Assembly (NCBI GenBank): GCA_964422785.1
Contig: CAYRCJ010000004.1
Coordinates: 1-33,561, forward strand
Direction of reading: 5' to 3'
Length of the DNA: 33,561 nt
From: CAYRCJ01 sp964422785
GTDB taxonomy: Bacteria > Patescibacteriota > Minisyncoccia > UBA11713 > 2-01-FULL-45-33
The notes under the pieces were generated by a model. It was not told the DNA's origin, did no database searches, and worked only from the letters and a program-made list of their open reading frames with translations. Shown here in pieces: positions 1-6,468 of the stretch (its first letter is position 1; each line of letters begins with the position of its first letter). A program made the position numbers and the translations under genes.

Positions 1-579
1 CTTTGGATTTTCTTCGGCATTTATAAATATCGGCTTAACGGGGCCGCTCGGCCAACTAAATGGAACATAGTTTTCAAATCGGCGGAGATTTTGGAAGAAG
101 AAGCCGAATCCTCTGTAGGGGGCCACATATGGTCCGAAATCATAAAAATTATAGATTGCTTCCTCTTCGTCTAGGTAAGGATAAAGGTCGAGATTCTTTT
201 TTATAATTCTTTTTACCTTAGCAAGCGGCATATTATTGAAGTTCGCGAGCATTTGCTTTGCTTCATCGATTGTCAGCGGCCGCGAGTCAACAATATCCGC
301 GATTCCTATGATTACTTTGTGTTCGGACCGATCATCTTTGTATTCGTACGCATCTACTGCTCGTTTTTCAGTTCTCAAAGAATTGTAGAAAAGCACAGGC
401 CCGCGATAGTTCCATTGCCAGGATCTCGTTTTGACTCCCGCGTATTTTTCTACCCTCAGGTGTCCATCGAAGACCATGTTGTTATATGGATACCAATTTG
501 GAAATACCGGGATCATCCATTTTTGCCTCATCCCTTCGCCAAGTTCTTGTTCCTGAATGTGCCGTTGCTCTTGTCTCAC
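1..579 (-). CDS. ASCH-domain (PUA-like) protein, partial at window edge
   Basis: The minus-strand frame stays open from 579 to the window edge, so the C-terminus is missing (193 residues seen). The segment reading VEKYAGVKTRSW followed by NYRGPVLFYNS matches the ASCH pattern of a G-x-K-T/E-x-R motif and then a strand starting RGxVLxxxS. Later GIADIVDSRPLT and a closing FFQNLRRFENYVPF resemble the strand and 'ENxRR' segment that end ASCH domains. ASCH domains are PUA-like folds that bind RNA or modified nucleotides; some have nuclease or amidohydrolase activity, so the exact role is open. The GTG start is chosen because a gggagg Shine-Dalgarno lies five bases upstream and no in-frame ATG precedes it. 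An internal ATG about 17 codons later is the alternative. Confidence 0.7.
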   Translation of the reverse strand, partial: MRQEQRHIQEQELGEGMRQKWMIPVFPNWYPYNNMVFDGHLRVEKYAGVKTRSWQWNYRGPVLFYNSLRTEKRAVDAYEYKDDRSEHKVIIGIADIVDSRPLTIDEAKQMLANFNNMPLAKVKRIIKKNLDLYPYLDEEEAIYNFYDFGPYVAPYRGFGFFFQNLRRFENYVPFSWPSGPVKPIFINAEENPK

Positions 580-601
580 TTTTTCCTCCCATTCTGCTAT
601 T

Positions 602-631
602 GATGTAGCACTTAAGTTGTTGTAATGTCAA
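602..631 (-). promoter_or_regulatory. Candidate promoter for the ASCH-domain gene
   Basis: On the minus strand a perfect TTGACA (626-631) is followed after 18 bases by TACATC (602-607), preceded by TG at the extended -10 position. It sits about 25 bases upstream of the GTG start at 579. The -10 matches poorly, so confidence is modest. Confidence 0.4.
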
Positions 632-634
632 ACA

Positions 635-745
635 ATGAACGAAACAGAAACAATAGACATCGAAGAAAAAGAAAAAATACTTTCTGATGATATAATCGCT
701 GAAGACCTCGACGGCGAAGTTGATCTTGACGATTTGCCGTTGTAG
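635..745 (+). CDS. Small acidic ORF (36 aa)
   Basis: An ATG-to-TAG frame encodes 36 residues, rich in Asp and Glu (about 18 acidic residues against 2 Lys) and ending EDLDGEVDLDDLPL. It is transcribed away from the ASCH gene, with which it shares a short intergenic region. No Shine-Dalgarno is obvious and no family is recognised. The strongly biased composition and the acidic tail with hydrophobic ends look like a real small protein rather than random sequence, but length alone cannot prove it. Confidence 0.35.
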   Translation: MNETETIDIEEKEKILSDDIIAEDLDGEVDLDDLPL

Positions 746-791
746 GCATAAAGTTTGTCACAGAGTTTGAAATTTTGAAAAGGGCGGTGCC

Positions 792-989
792 GTGAAAATT
801 GTTTTTGACAAGACTAATTTTATTCGGAGCGCGCAAATGAATATTTTTGCTCCAAGATTTAATAAGCTCAGAGAAGGGAATGTCGGAGAATGGATCATTG
901 CTTTTCTTTTTATTTCAATTTTTGGCTGGTTTTGGTACCCGATGATTTTTCTAGGTCATCTATGCGTGAAGACGAAAGGAGACAATTGA
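792..989 (+). CDS. Small single-span membrane protein, unknown function
   Basis: This 65-residue ORF starts at GTG with a purine-rich agggcgg five bases upstream. The N-terminal half is polar and basic (KIVFDKTNF, NKLREGN). It is followed by one hydrophobic stretch, WIIAFLFISIFGWFWYPMIF, predicted to span the membrane, then a short tail ending KTKGDN. Its stop codon overlaps the start of the next gene in a TGATG junction, so the two are probably translationally coupled. I do not recognise the family. The coupled arrangement is the best evidence that it is expressed. Confidence 0.5.
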   Translation: MKIVFDKTNFIRSAQMNIFAPRFNKLREGNVGEWIIAFLFISIFGWFWYPMIFLGHLCVKTKGDN

Positions 990-1246
990 TGGGTGAAAGA
1001 ACGTACAGGCTCAGTGAAAGCACCGAAGAAAGGATGAGAGAAGTCCAAACTCAAGTACAAAAAGTTTTGGATTTGCCGGAGCCGCCGACCGAGCATTTTG
1101 TTATGGCGGCGATTATTACCTTGGGATTGAGGGTTGTCAGTGAAAATATCAACAAGAATAGTCCGATTCAATATTCCCACCCGAATAACTTCCATGATTT
1201 TATGGCGCGTTTATACGAATTTTACAAAAGTCAGCCCCGACCATAG
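989..1246 (+). CDS. Small soluble hypothetical protein (85 aa)
   Basis: The start ATG at 989 overlaps the TGA of the preceding membrane-protein gene and has a good aaaggag seven bases upstream (975-981). The protein begins MGERTYRLSEST, has a charged helix (EERMREVQTQVQKVLDL), a more hydrophobic helix (HFVMAAIITLGLRVV), and a C-terminal aromatic helix (FHDFMARLYEFYKS). No family is recognised. The frame also opens further upstream at 890, but that part overlaps the membrane protein and lacks a ribosome-binding site. The stop codon lies inside the loop of the following terminator hairpin, so this gene ends the transcription unit. Confidence 0.55.
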   Translation: MGERTYRLSESTEERMREVQTQVQKVLDLPEPPTEHFVMAAIITLGLRVVSENINKNSPIQYSHPNNFHDFMARLYEFYKSQPRP

Positions 1247-1262
1247 GTCGGGGCCATTTTTT
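1234..1262 (+). terminator. Intrinsic terminator after the small-gene pair
   Basis: A nine-base GC-rich stem (gccccgacc / ggtcggggc) with an ATA loop is followed by CA and six T. The hairpin overlaps the stop codon of the 85-residue gene. It insulates the accessory genes from the tuf promoter. Confidence 0.9.
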
Positions 1263-1272
1263 ATCGGGGTTG

Positions 1273-1304
1273 ACCCTGTTAAATCGGAACAAATTTAACA
1301 GGGT
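1273..1304. repeat. 12-bp inverted repeat ACCCTGTTAAAT upstream of tuf
   Basis: ACCCTGTTAAAT (1273-1284) and its exact reverse complement (1293-1304) flank an eight-base spacer. The right arm touches the -35 hexamer of the tuf promoter. The same arm sequence recurs as the ends of a longer inverted repeat at 3870-4005, before rplD. It could be an operator, or the ends of a small non-autonomous element. Confidence 0.75.
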
Positions 1305-1332
1305 TGACACTGTTTGGGCTTTGATATAGACT
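1304..1332 (+). promoter_or_regulatory. Probable tuf / S10-cluster promoter
   Basis: A perfect TTGACA (1304-1309), a 17-base spacer and TAGACT (1327-1332) lie about 57 bases before the tuf start. The -35 directly adjoins the right arm of the inverted repeat at 1273-1304, which would suit control by a bound protein. A gggttgac unit occurs twice (1267-1274 and 1301-1308). Confidence 0.6.
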
Positions 1333-1389
1333 TCTATCTATATCGCTTTAGAGCGAATTTTATTAGTTTTTAATATTTTAAACAAAGAT

Positions 1390-2583
1390 ATGGCAGAAAA
1401 ATTTGAACGTACAAAGCCGCACGTCAACGTCGGCACTATCGGACACGTCGACCACGGGAAAACCACTTTAACAGCGGCTATTTTAAATGTCCTTAACCTC
1501 GCCGGGAACAAAGCCCGCGTGGAAAAAGTTGAAGATATCGATAACGCGCCGGAGGAAAGACAACGAGGTATCACCATCGCTCTTCACCACTCTGAATACG
1601 AAACAGAAAAGCGGCACTACGCCCACATCGATGCCCCCGGGCACGCCGACTACATCAAAAACATGATCACGGGAGCCGCTCAGATGGACGGAGCTATTTT
1701 GGTCGTTTCCGCCACAGATGGTCCGATGCCACAGACAAGAGAACACATTCTTCTTGCCCGCCAGGTTGGAGTGCCTGCCATAATTGTATTTTTGAACAAA
1801 GTTGACGCAGTAGATGACAAAGAATTGGTAGACTTGGTAGAAACAGAAATCAGAGAACTGCTTTCAAAGTACGATTACCCGGGAGACAAAACTCCTGTCA
1901 TAAGGGGTTCAGCGCTCAAGGCTCTTGAGGCAAAATCAAAAGACGATGAATGGGCAAAGCCTATCTTGGAGCTTGCCAAGGCCTTGGATGAATATATTCC
2001 GGAGCCTGTTCGCGATATCGAAAAACCATTTTTGATGCCGGTTGAAGACGTTTTTTCAATTGAAGGCCGCGGAACTGTAGTAACCGGCCGTATTGAGCGT
2101 GGAAAAGTTAAATTAAACGATGAAGTAGAGATTGTTGGTCTAAAGGACACGGCTAAAACCACTGTCACAGGAATTGAAATGTTCAATAAACAATTGGACG
2201 AAGGTATGGCTGGAGACAACGCCGGTATTTTACTTCGCGGTGTTAAAAAAGAAGACGTAGAGCGAGGCCAGGTGCTTTCCAAGCCGGGATCAATTACCCC
2301 TCATACCGAATTTGACGCCGAGGTTTATATTTTGACCAAAGAAGAAGGTGGAAGACACACTCCATTTTTTGCAGGCTACAAACCGCAATTTTACATCAGA
2401 ACAACCGATGTCACCGGTGAAGTTACGCTTCCAACCGGAACGGAAATGGTAATGCCGGGAGACACAATTAAATTCGCGGTTAAGCTTATCGCGCCGGTGG
2501 CTTTGGAAGAAAAGCAAAGATTTGCCATTCGCGAAGGAGGAAAAACCGTAGGAGCCGGCGTAGTAACAAAGATCAGCAAGTAA
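1390..2583 (+). CDS. tuf: Elongation factor Tu
   Basis: This 397-residue GTPase delivers aminoacyl-tRNA to the ribosomal A site. All the G motifs are present: GHVDHGKT (18-25), RGITI (59-63), DAPGH (81-85, with the catalytic His), NKVD (136-139) and a SALK-type G5. They are followed by the two beta-barrel domains, with FSIEGRGTVVTGR and the C-terminal HTPFFAGYKPQFY. Length is normal for the family. The gene leads the S10 cluster, 10 bases ahead of rpsJ, so the two are probably co-transcribed from the promoter at 1304-1332. rpsL, rpsG and fusA, which often precede tuf, are not here. The start is preceded by an A/T-rich leader without a clear Shine-Dalgarno. Confidence 0.98.
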   Translation: MAEKFERTKPHVNVGTIGHVDHGKTTLTAAILNVLNLAGNKARVEKVEDIDNAPEERQRGITIALHHSEYETEKRHYAHIDAPGHADYIKNMITGAAQMDGAILVVSATDGPMPQTREHILLARQVGVPAIIVFLNKVDAVDDKELVDLVETEIRELLSKYDYPGDKTPVIRGSALKALEAKSKDDEWAKPILELAKALDEYIPEPVRDIEKPFLMPVEDVFSIEGRGTVVTGRIERGKVKLNDEVEIVGLKDTAKTTVTGIEMFNKQLDEGMAGDNAGILLRGVKKEDVERGQVLSKPGSITPHTEFDAEVYILTKEEGGRHTPFFAGYKPQFYIRTTDVTGEVTLPTGTEMVMPGDTIKFAVKLIAPVALEEKQRFAIREGGKTVGAGVVTKISK

Positions 2584-2593
2584 TTTTAAAATA

Positions 2594-2932
2594 ATGGCCG
2601 CCAGCGCTAAAACAAAAGAGGCAGAGGTCGCGCAAAAGCTCAGAATCCGAGTGCGCGCGTATGATCACAAGATCCTGGATGCTTCCATTAAGCAGATAGT
2701 GGACACGGCCTTGAGGTACGGGGCGGAGATTTCCGGCCCCATGCCATTGCCGACGGAAATAAGAAAATATACCGTAAACCGATCTTCTTTTGTGCACAAA
2801 AACGCCCGTGAACAGTTTGAGATGCGTGTTCACAAGCGCTTGATTGATATTTTGAACCCAACCCCCAAAATTATTGATGCTTTGACCAATTTGAACCTGC
2901 CGGCCGGGGTTGATATTGAAGTAAAGATGTAG
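2594..2932 (+). CDS. rpsJ: 30S ribosomal protein S10 (uS10)
   Basis: The 112-residue protein contains the uS10 core: KLRIRVRAYDHKILD, then GPMPLPTEIRKYTVNRS and HKNAREQFEMRVHKRLIDI. uS10 sits in the 30S head and also acts as NusE in transcription antitermination. It carries about a dozen extra N-terminal residues (MAASAKTKEAEVAQ) compared with typical 102-105-residue homologues. It begins ten bases after tuf and is followed by a 124-base gap holding an imperfect inverted repeat before rplC. Identification is secure. Confidence 0.97.
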   Translation: MAASAKTKEAEVAQKLRIRVRAYDHKILDASIKQIVDTALRYGAEISGPMPLPTEIRKYTVNRSSFVHKNAREQFEMRVHKRLIDILNPTPKIIDALTNLNLPAGVDIEVKM

Positions 2933-2936
2933 TAGA

Positions 2937-3044
2937 GTTGCGAAATTGAATTATTCATAAAACGCGCATAATTTTCTGCTGAAAATTTGCTATGCTCGCG
3001 CCGCCGCGCTGCGCAATGTTTTCTGAACAACTCAATATCGCAAC
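2937..3044. repeat. 20-bp imperfect inverted repeat spanning the rpsJ-rplC gap
   Basis: Arms at 2937-2956 and 3025-3044 match at 17 of 20 positions as reverse complements (they begin and end gttgcga / tcgcaac). They enclose an AT-rich half with a smaller attttc-tgct-gaaaat hairpin and a TGCTATGCT element resembling an extended -10, then a GC-rich block. It may be an mRNA leader structure or an internal promoter region for rplC. No known leader family was recognised. Confidence 0.55.
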
Positions 3045-3056
3045 CTAAACAAAATC

Positions 3057-3671
3057 ATGAACAAATTCATTTTAGCCAAAAAAGTAGAAATGTCGCAGAT
3101 TTTTGATGAAGCCGGGAAAGTTCACCCGGTTACTTGGCTTTTGGCGGGTCCTATTTTTGTGACTCAAGAAAAAACCAAAGAAAAAGACGGCTATATTGCT
3201 TTGCAGGTCGGTTTCGGAGAGAAAAAGGCCAAAAATATAAATAAAGCCCAGAAAGGACATTTTAAAGATTTGGGCAATTTTGCGTTTGTAAAAGAATTTA
3301 AGGCCGAAGGAGTAGATTTAAAGAGGGGAGACAAAATTGATGTTTCTGTATTTAAAGAAGGAGATAAAGTTATGGTAAGCGGAACATCAAAGGGTAGAGG
3401 ATTTCAGGGAGTGGTAAAAAGGCATGGATTTCATGGCGGATCACGCACTCACGGCCAGAAGCACTCCGAGCGCGAAGCTGGAACTATCAGCGGAGGAACC
3501 AGAGGAGGAGGCAGAGTTCCAAAGGGGCTTCGCATGGCCGGCCGCATGGGCGGGGAGCGAGTTTCAACCGAAAATCTTAAAGTAATCAAAATAATCCCGG
3601 AACAAAATCTAATGGCGATAGAAGGTGCGATCCCGGGGCACCGCGGAAGTTTGGTGGAAGTGAGAGGATAA
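3057..3671 (+). CDS. rplC: 50S ribosomal protein L3 (uL3)
   Basis: This 204-residue uL3 is an early assembly protein near the peptidyl-transferase centre. The N-terminal barrel reads KFILAKKVEMSQIFDE. The conserved central loop GTSKGRGFQGVVKRHGF, then GGSRTHGQKHSERE and GRVPKGLRMAGRMGG, is diagnostic. Length is typical. Unusually for an S10 operon, a terminator-like hairpin begins two bases after the stop codon and 336 non-coding bases separate it from rplD. Transcription of rplC may therefore be partly uncoupled from the downstream genes. Confidence 0.97.
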   Translation: MNKFILAKKVEMSQIFDEAGKVHPVTWLLAGPIFVTQEKTKEKDGYIALQVGFGEKKAKNINKAQKGHFKDLGNFAFVKEFKAEGVDLKRGDKIDVSVFKEGDKVMVSGTSKGRGFQGVVKRHGFHGGSRTHGQKHSEREAGTISGGTRGGGRVPKGLRMAGRMGGERVSTENLKVIKIIPEQNLMAIEGAIPGHRGSLVEVRG

Positions 3672-3672
3672 A

Positions 3673-3710
3673 AAAATGACGATCTTGCGATCGTCATTTT
3701 GGTTGTTTTT
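3673..3710 (+). terminator. Intrinsic terminator after rplC
   Basis: A perfect 12-base stem (aaaatgacgatc / gatcgtcatttt, 3673-3684 and 3689-3700) closes a TTGC tetraloop and is followed by ggttgttttt. It begins two bases after the rplC stop. Confidence 0.75.
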
Positions 3711-3728
3711 AGCTTAAAATCACAGCTA

Positions 3729-3756
3729 TTGCATTTAAAAATAGGCATGCTAACAT
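3729..3756 (+). promoter_or_regulatory. Candidate internal promoter ahead of rplD
   Basis: TTGCAT (3729-3734), a 16-base spacer and an extended -10 TGCTAACAT (hexamer 3751-3756) would start RNA near 3763. This would restart transcription of the ribosomal cluster after the rplC terminator. A seven-codon ORF (3786-3809, MEKQRSD) follows, but no Shine-Dalgarno supports it. Confidence 0.45.
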
Positions 3757-3820
3757 AGCAAATACTTGTGAGAATTCGAAAACAAATGGAAAAACAGAGG
3801 TCGGATTAGATCGCTTTTTT

Positions 3821-3860
3821 GGTTTTAAAAACCGGAGCGGGTATCCGCTACGGTTTTTTT
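3821..3860 (+). terminator. Second terminator / possible attenuator before rplD
   Basis: A hairpin pairs aaaaaccg (3827-3834) with cggttttt (3851-3858) and agcgg with ccgct around a GTAT loop, then runs into T residues up to 3860. An overlapping alternative hairpin, ggtttt/aaaacc at 3821-3833, excludes the terminator stem. This is the arrangement expected of an attenuator. The inference comes from hand-folding only. Confidence 0.65.
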
Positions 3861-3869
3861 ATTAAATTC

Positions 3870-4005
3870 ACCCTGTTAAATAATTTTAAATTATTATTAG
3901 GGGGTGTTTAATACAAAGTAACAAAGTCCACAAATAAGAGTATTTACAGAGAAAATTAATAGAAATAATTTAAAATTAAGATTTAAAAATCTTATTTAAC
4001 AGGGT
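3870..4005. repeat. 136-bp inverted-repeat element between rplC and rplD
   Basis: The left arm (3870-3895) starts ACCCTGTTAAATA and continues attttaaattatt. The right side carries the exact complements of both halves (3993-4005 and 3964-3976), separated by a 16-base insert that is part of its own small palindrome (taagattt / aaatctta). About 68 AT-rich bases without an ORF lie inside. The terminal ACCCTGTTAAAT is shared with 1273-1304. The right end covers the weak aggg Shine-Dalgarno of rplD, so folding could limit rplD translation. It could be a leader structure or a MITE-like insertion. Confidence 0.65.
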
Positions 4006-4007
4006 AA

Positions 4008-4667
4008 ATGAAAATAGAAACTTACAACATAAAGGGCGAAAAAGCAGGAACGGTAGAATTGCCGGGGCGGATTTTTGATGTCCAATGGAAACCGGCCTTG
4101 GTTAAACAGGTCTACGACGGCGAGCGAGCCAACTTGCGAAGACCTTGGGCCCACACAAAAACACGAGGCGAAGTAAGCGGCGGAGGCAAAAAGCCGTGGA
4201 AACAAAAAGGAACAGGCAGGGCCCGTCATGGATCTATCCGATCACCGCTTTGGGTCGGAGGAGGAGTCTCACACGGACCAAGAAATGAACGAAACTACGA
4301 AGTAAAAATAAATAAAAAAATGAAAAGAGGCGCATTTTTCTCTCTTATTTCCAGAAAGCTGAAAGAAAAAGAAATTGTTTTTGTGGATAATTTTTCTTTA
4401 ATTGCCCCCAAAACCAAAGAAGCTTTTTCTGTTTTTAAAAATCTGAGAAAAAACGGCGGTGTTTATAATCTGGGTATCAAGGGTGGAAGGGCGATTGTGG
4501 CCACGCCCAGAGAAGAAAGCGTACAACGCGCTATCCGCAATTTGCCGTTTGTATCTTATTCCGAGCCGAGAAATTTAAATACTTCGGCGCTTTTAAATAA
4601 TAAGTACGTTATTTTGGATAAATCATCCATAAAAGAATTAGAAAAAACATATGGCGGAAAAAATTAA
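4008..4667 (+). CDS. rplD: 50S ribosomal protein L4 (uL4)
   Basis: This 219-residue uL4 has the conserved extended loop that lines the exit tunnel: RRPWAHTKTRGEVSGGG, then KPWKQKGTGRARHGS. The C-terminal part contains GGRAIVATP and ends in LDKSSIKELEKTYGGKN. In Proteobacteria L4 is also the autogenous repressor of the S10 operon; whether that applies here is unknown. The ATG lies three bases after an aggg that is the tip of the long inverted repeat at 3870-4005. The 3' end overlaps rplW by 17 bases, so those two are translationally coupled. Confidence 0.96.
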   Translation: MKIETYNIKGEKAGTVELPGRIFDVQWKPALVKQVYDGERANLRRPWAHTKTRGEVSGGGKKPWKQKGTGRARHGSIRSPLWVGGGVSHGPRNERNYEVKINKKMKRGAFFSLISRKLKEKEIVFVDNFSLIAPKTKEAFSVFKNLRKNGGVYNLGIKGGRAIVATPREESVQRAIRNLPFVSYSEPRNLNTSALLNNKYVILDKSSIKELEKTYGGKN

Positions 4668-4950
4668 AAAATCTATTTCCTTGGAGCCATTGGTAATCGC
4701 TCCGCATATTTCCGAAAAAGCCTCCGCGCTTGAGGCCGATGGCTCTTATGTATTTAGGGTAACCGGCAATGCCACCAAAATTTTGCTTAAGAACGCTTTC
4801 GAAGGCCGCTTTGGCGTTAAAGTTGACTCTGTCAGGATACTCGGCGGGCACGCCAAGAAAATCCGCCGAGGCGCTACAATCGGACACAAGCCGGGCTTTA
4901 AAAAGGCCATAATTAAATTACAAAAAGGCCACACATTGCCTGAATTTTAA
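4651..4950 (+). CDS. rplW: 50S ribosomal protein L23 (uL23)
   Basis: This 99-residue uL23 sits at the exit-tunnel rim, where trigger factor and SRP dock. Visible hallmarks are VIAPHISEKASALE near the N-terminus, YVFRVTGNATKILLKNAFE in the middle, and a basic loop GHAKKIRRGATIGHKPGFKKAI. The length is typical. The gene overlaps the end of rplD and is followed three bases later by rplB. Confidence 0.96.
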   Translation: MAEKIKKSISLEPLVIAPHISEKASALEADGSYVFRVTGNATKILLKNAFEGRFGVKVDSVRILGGHAKKIRRGATIGHKPGFKKAIIKLQKGHTLPEF

Positions 4951-4953
4951 AAT

Positions 4954-5787
4954 ATGAAAACTTACGCACCAAGATCCCCATCGCGCAGACAATTAACCGG
5001 CATCAATTACCGGGAGCTTTTGACTCCGAATCGTGATCCTGAAAAGTCATTGATGCAGGGCAGAAAACGCCATGTGGGCAGAAATAATTTTGGCCGCATA
5101 ACGGTCCGCCACAAAGGAGGAGGCGCCAAAAGAATTATGAGGCTTGTTGATTTTAAATTGGATAAAAAAAATATTCCGGGACGGGTCGATTCGATTGAAT
5201 ACGATCCAAACAGAACCGCTTTTATCGGTCTGATAATTTACAGCGACGGAGAGAAGAGATATATGGTTTTACCCAAAGATATTCCTGCCGGCAGAGAGAT
5301 TTTAATATCCGATAACGCGCCGATGCTCCCGGGGAATCGTATGACTCTTTCAAAATTGCCCATTGGTACTCTAATTTACAATATTGCCATCTATCCCGAA
5401 GGCAAGGCCGCCCTAGTGCGCTCTGCCGGATCTTTTGCTACTGTAATCGCGCATGACGCCGGCTATGCCACTGTAAAATTGCCTTCCGGAGAAGTCAGAA
5501 AAATTTCAGAGAAAGCCTGGGCTTCCGTAGGCCAGGTTTCCAATGAAGAAAATAATTTGGTAGTAATCGGGAAGGCAGGCCGTTCGCGTTGGATGGGCAT
5601 TAGGCCTACAGTAAGAGGATCCGCCATGAATCCAGTCGACCATCCATATGGAGGAGGAGAGGGGCGCACAATGCGAGGGACAAGGCGTCCAAAGAACCTG
5701 TGGGGCAAGGGAACCCGCGGTGTAAAAACCAGGAACAAAAATAAATATTCCAAGAAATTTATTGTTAGTCGTAGAACTAAAAACTAA
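4954..5787 (+). CDS. rplB: 50S ribosomal protein L2 (uL2)
   Basis: This 277-residue uL2 is one of the proteins closest to the peptidyl-transferase centre. Family markers include GRNNFGRITVRHKGGGAKR in the N-terminal half, the central OB/SH3 barrels, and the near-invariant AMNPVDHPYGGGEGRT with the functionally important His, followed by TRRPKNLWGKGTRGVKTR. Length matches bacterial L2. It lies in the contiguous rplW-rplB-rpsS block. Confidence 0.98.
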   Translation: MKTYAPRSPSRRQLTGINYRELLTPNRDPEKSLMQGRKRHVGRNNFGRITVRHKGGGAKRIMRLVDFKLDKKNIPGRVDSIEYDPNRTAFIGLIIYSDGEKRYMVLPKDIPAGREILISDNAPMLPGNRMTLSKLPIGTLIYNIAIYPEGKAALVRSAGSFATVIAHDAGYATVKLPSGEVRKISEKAWASVGQVSNEENNLVVIGKAGRSRWMGIRPTVRGSAMNPVDHPYGGGEGRTMRGTRRPKNLWGKGTRGVKTRNKNKYSKKFIVSRRTKN

Positions 5788-5789
5788 TT

Positions 5790-6128
5790 ATGCCAAGAAG
5801 TTTAAAAAAAGGTCCTTATATAGATCCAAAATTGCTTAAGAAATTAAGCAGGTTTAAGGCCGGCACCGGCGCAGTAATAAAGACCTGGTCCAGGAGATCT
5901 ACGGTCAGTCCGGAGATGATAGGATACACATTCGGAGTACACAACGGAAAAGATTTTATTCCTGTTTCTATAAATGAAGAAATGGTGGGCCACAAGCTGG
6001 GAGAGTTTTCTCCAACCAGAAAATTCGTTCGTCATGGCGGTAAGATGCAAAAAGAACTGGAAATGCAGGCCAAAGAGGCGGAAAAAACCAAAACAGCGGC
6101 GCCCGCGGCCGCTCCGGCTAAAAAATAA
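5790..6128 (+). CDS. rpsS: 30S ribosomal protein S19 (uS19) with Ala/Lys-rich tail
   Basis: The first 85 or so residues are a standard uS19 (MPRSLKKGPYID, then IKTWSRRSTVSPEMIGYTF and HKLGEFSPTRKFVRHGG), which binds S13 in the 30S head near the A-site finger. A low-complexity tail follows (KELEMQAKEAEKTKTAAP and an Ala/Pro/Lys end), making 112 residues against about 92 in E. coli. Similar disordered basic tails are common on ribosomal proteins. The gene starts two bases after rplB ends. Confidence 0.97.
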   Translation: MPRSLKKGPYIDPKLLKKLSRFKAGTGAVIKTWSRRSTVSPEMIGYTFGVHNGKDFIPVSINEEMVGHKLGEFSPTRKFVRHGGKMQKELEMQAKEAEKTKTAAPAAAPAKK

Positions 6129-6131
6129 AAT

Positions 6132-6467
6132 ATGAAAGAAATTAAAGCACATCTTAGATTTTTGAGAATGGCTCCACGAAAAGTGAGAGTTGTTGCCGAT
6201 TCTATAAAAGGAAAATCCGTAAAAGAAGCCGAAAACACTCTGAAGTTCCTGGGGCGTCGCCCGAAATTTCCTTTGGAGAAACTTCTTAAATCAGCGGTTT
6301 CCAACGCAAAGAACAATTTTAATATTGAGAGCGCCAAACTTTTTGTAAAAGATATCCGTGTTGACACCGGCCCGACGCTCAAGAGAAGATTGCCGCGCGC
6401 GAGAGGAATGGCGACCCCCATCAACAAAAGGTCCAGTCATGTTACTATTGTGCTTTCAGCAAAATAA
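6132..6467 (+). CDS. rplV: 50S ribosomal protein L22 (uL22)
   Basis: This 111-residue uL22 has the N-terminal LRFLRMAPRKVRVVADSIKG, the AVSNAKNNFNI helix, and the conserved hairpin region GPTLKRRLPRARGMATPINKR that reaches into the exit tunnel. The end, SSHVTIVLSAK, is typical. It starts three bases after rpsS, and rpsC starts one base after its stop. Confidence 0.97.
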   Translation: MKEIKAHLRFLRMAPRKVRVVADSIKGKSVKEAENTLKFLGRRPKFPLEKLLKSAVSNAKNNFNIESAKLFVKDIRVDTGPTLKRRLPRARGMATPINKRSSHVTIVLSAK

Positions 6468-6468
6468 T

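Noticed and set aside
253..603. 116-residue plus-strand ORF
   Set aside because: It is antisense to the ASCH-domain gene, whose minus-strand frame has recognisable domain features and a good Shine-Dalgarno.
890..988. N-terminal extension of the 85-residue gene
   Set aside because: It overlaps the membrane-protein gene in another frame; the ATG at 989 has the ribosome-binding site and overlap junction.
6358..6468. Upstream extension of rpsC
   Set aside because: It runs through rplV and lacks S3 similarity; MSHTVHPYSMRLG at 6469 is the S3 start.
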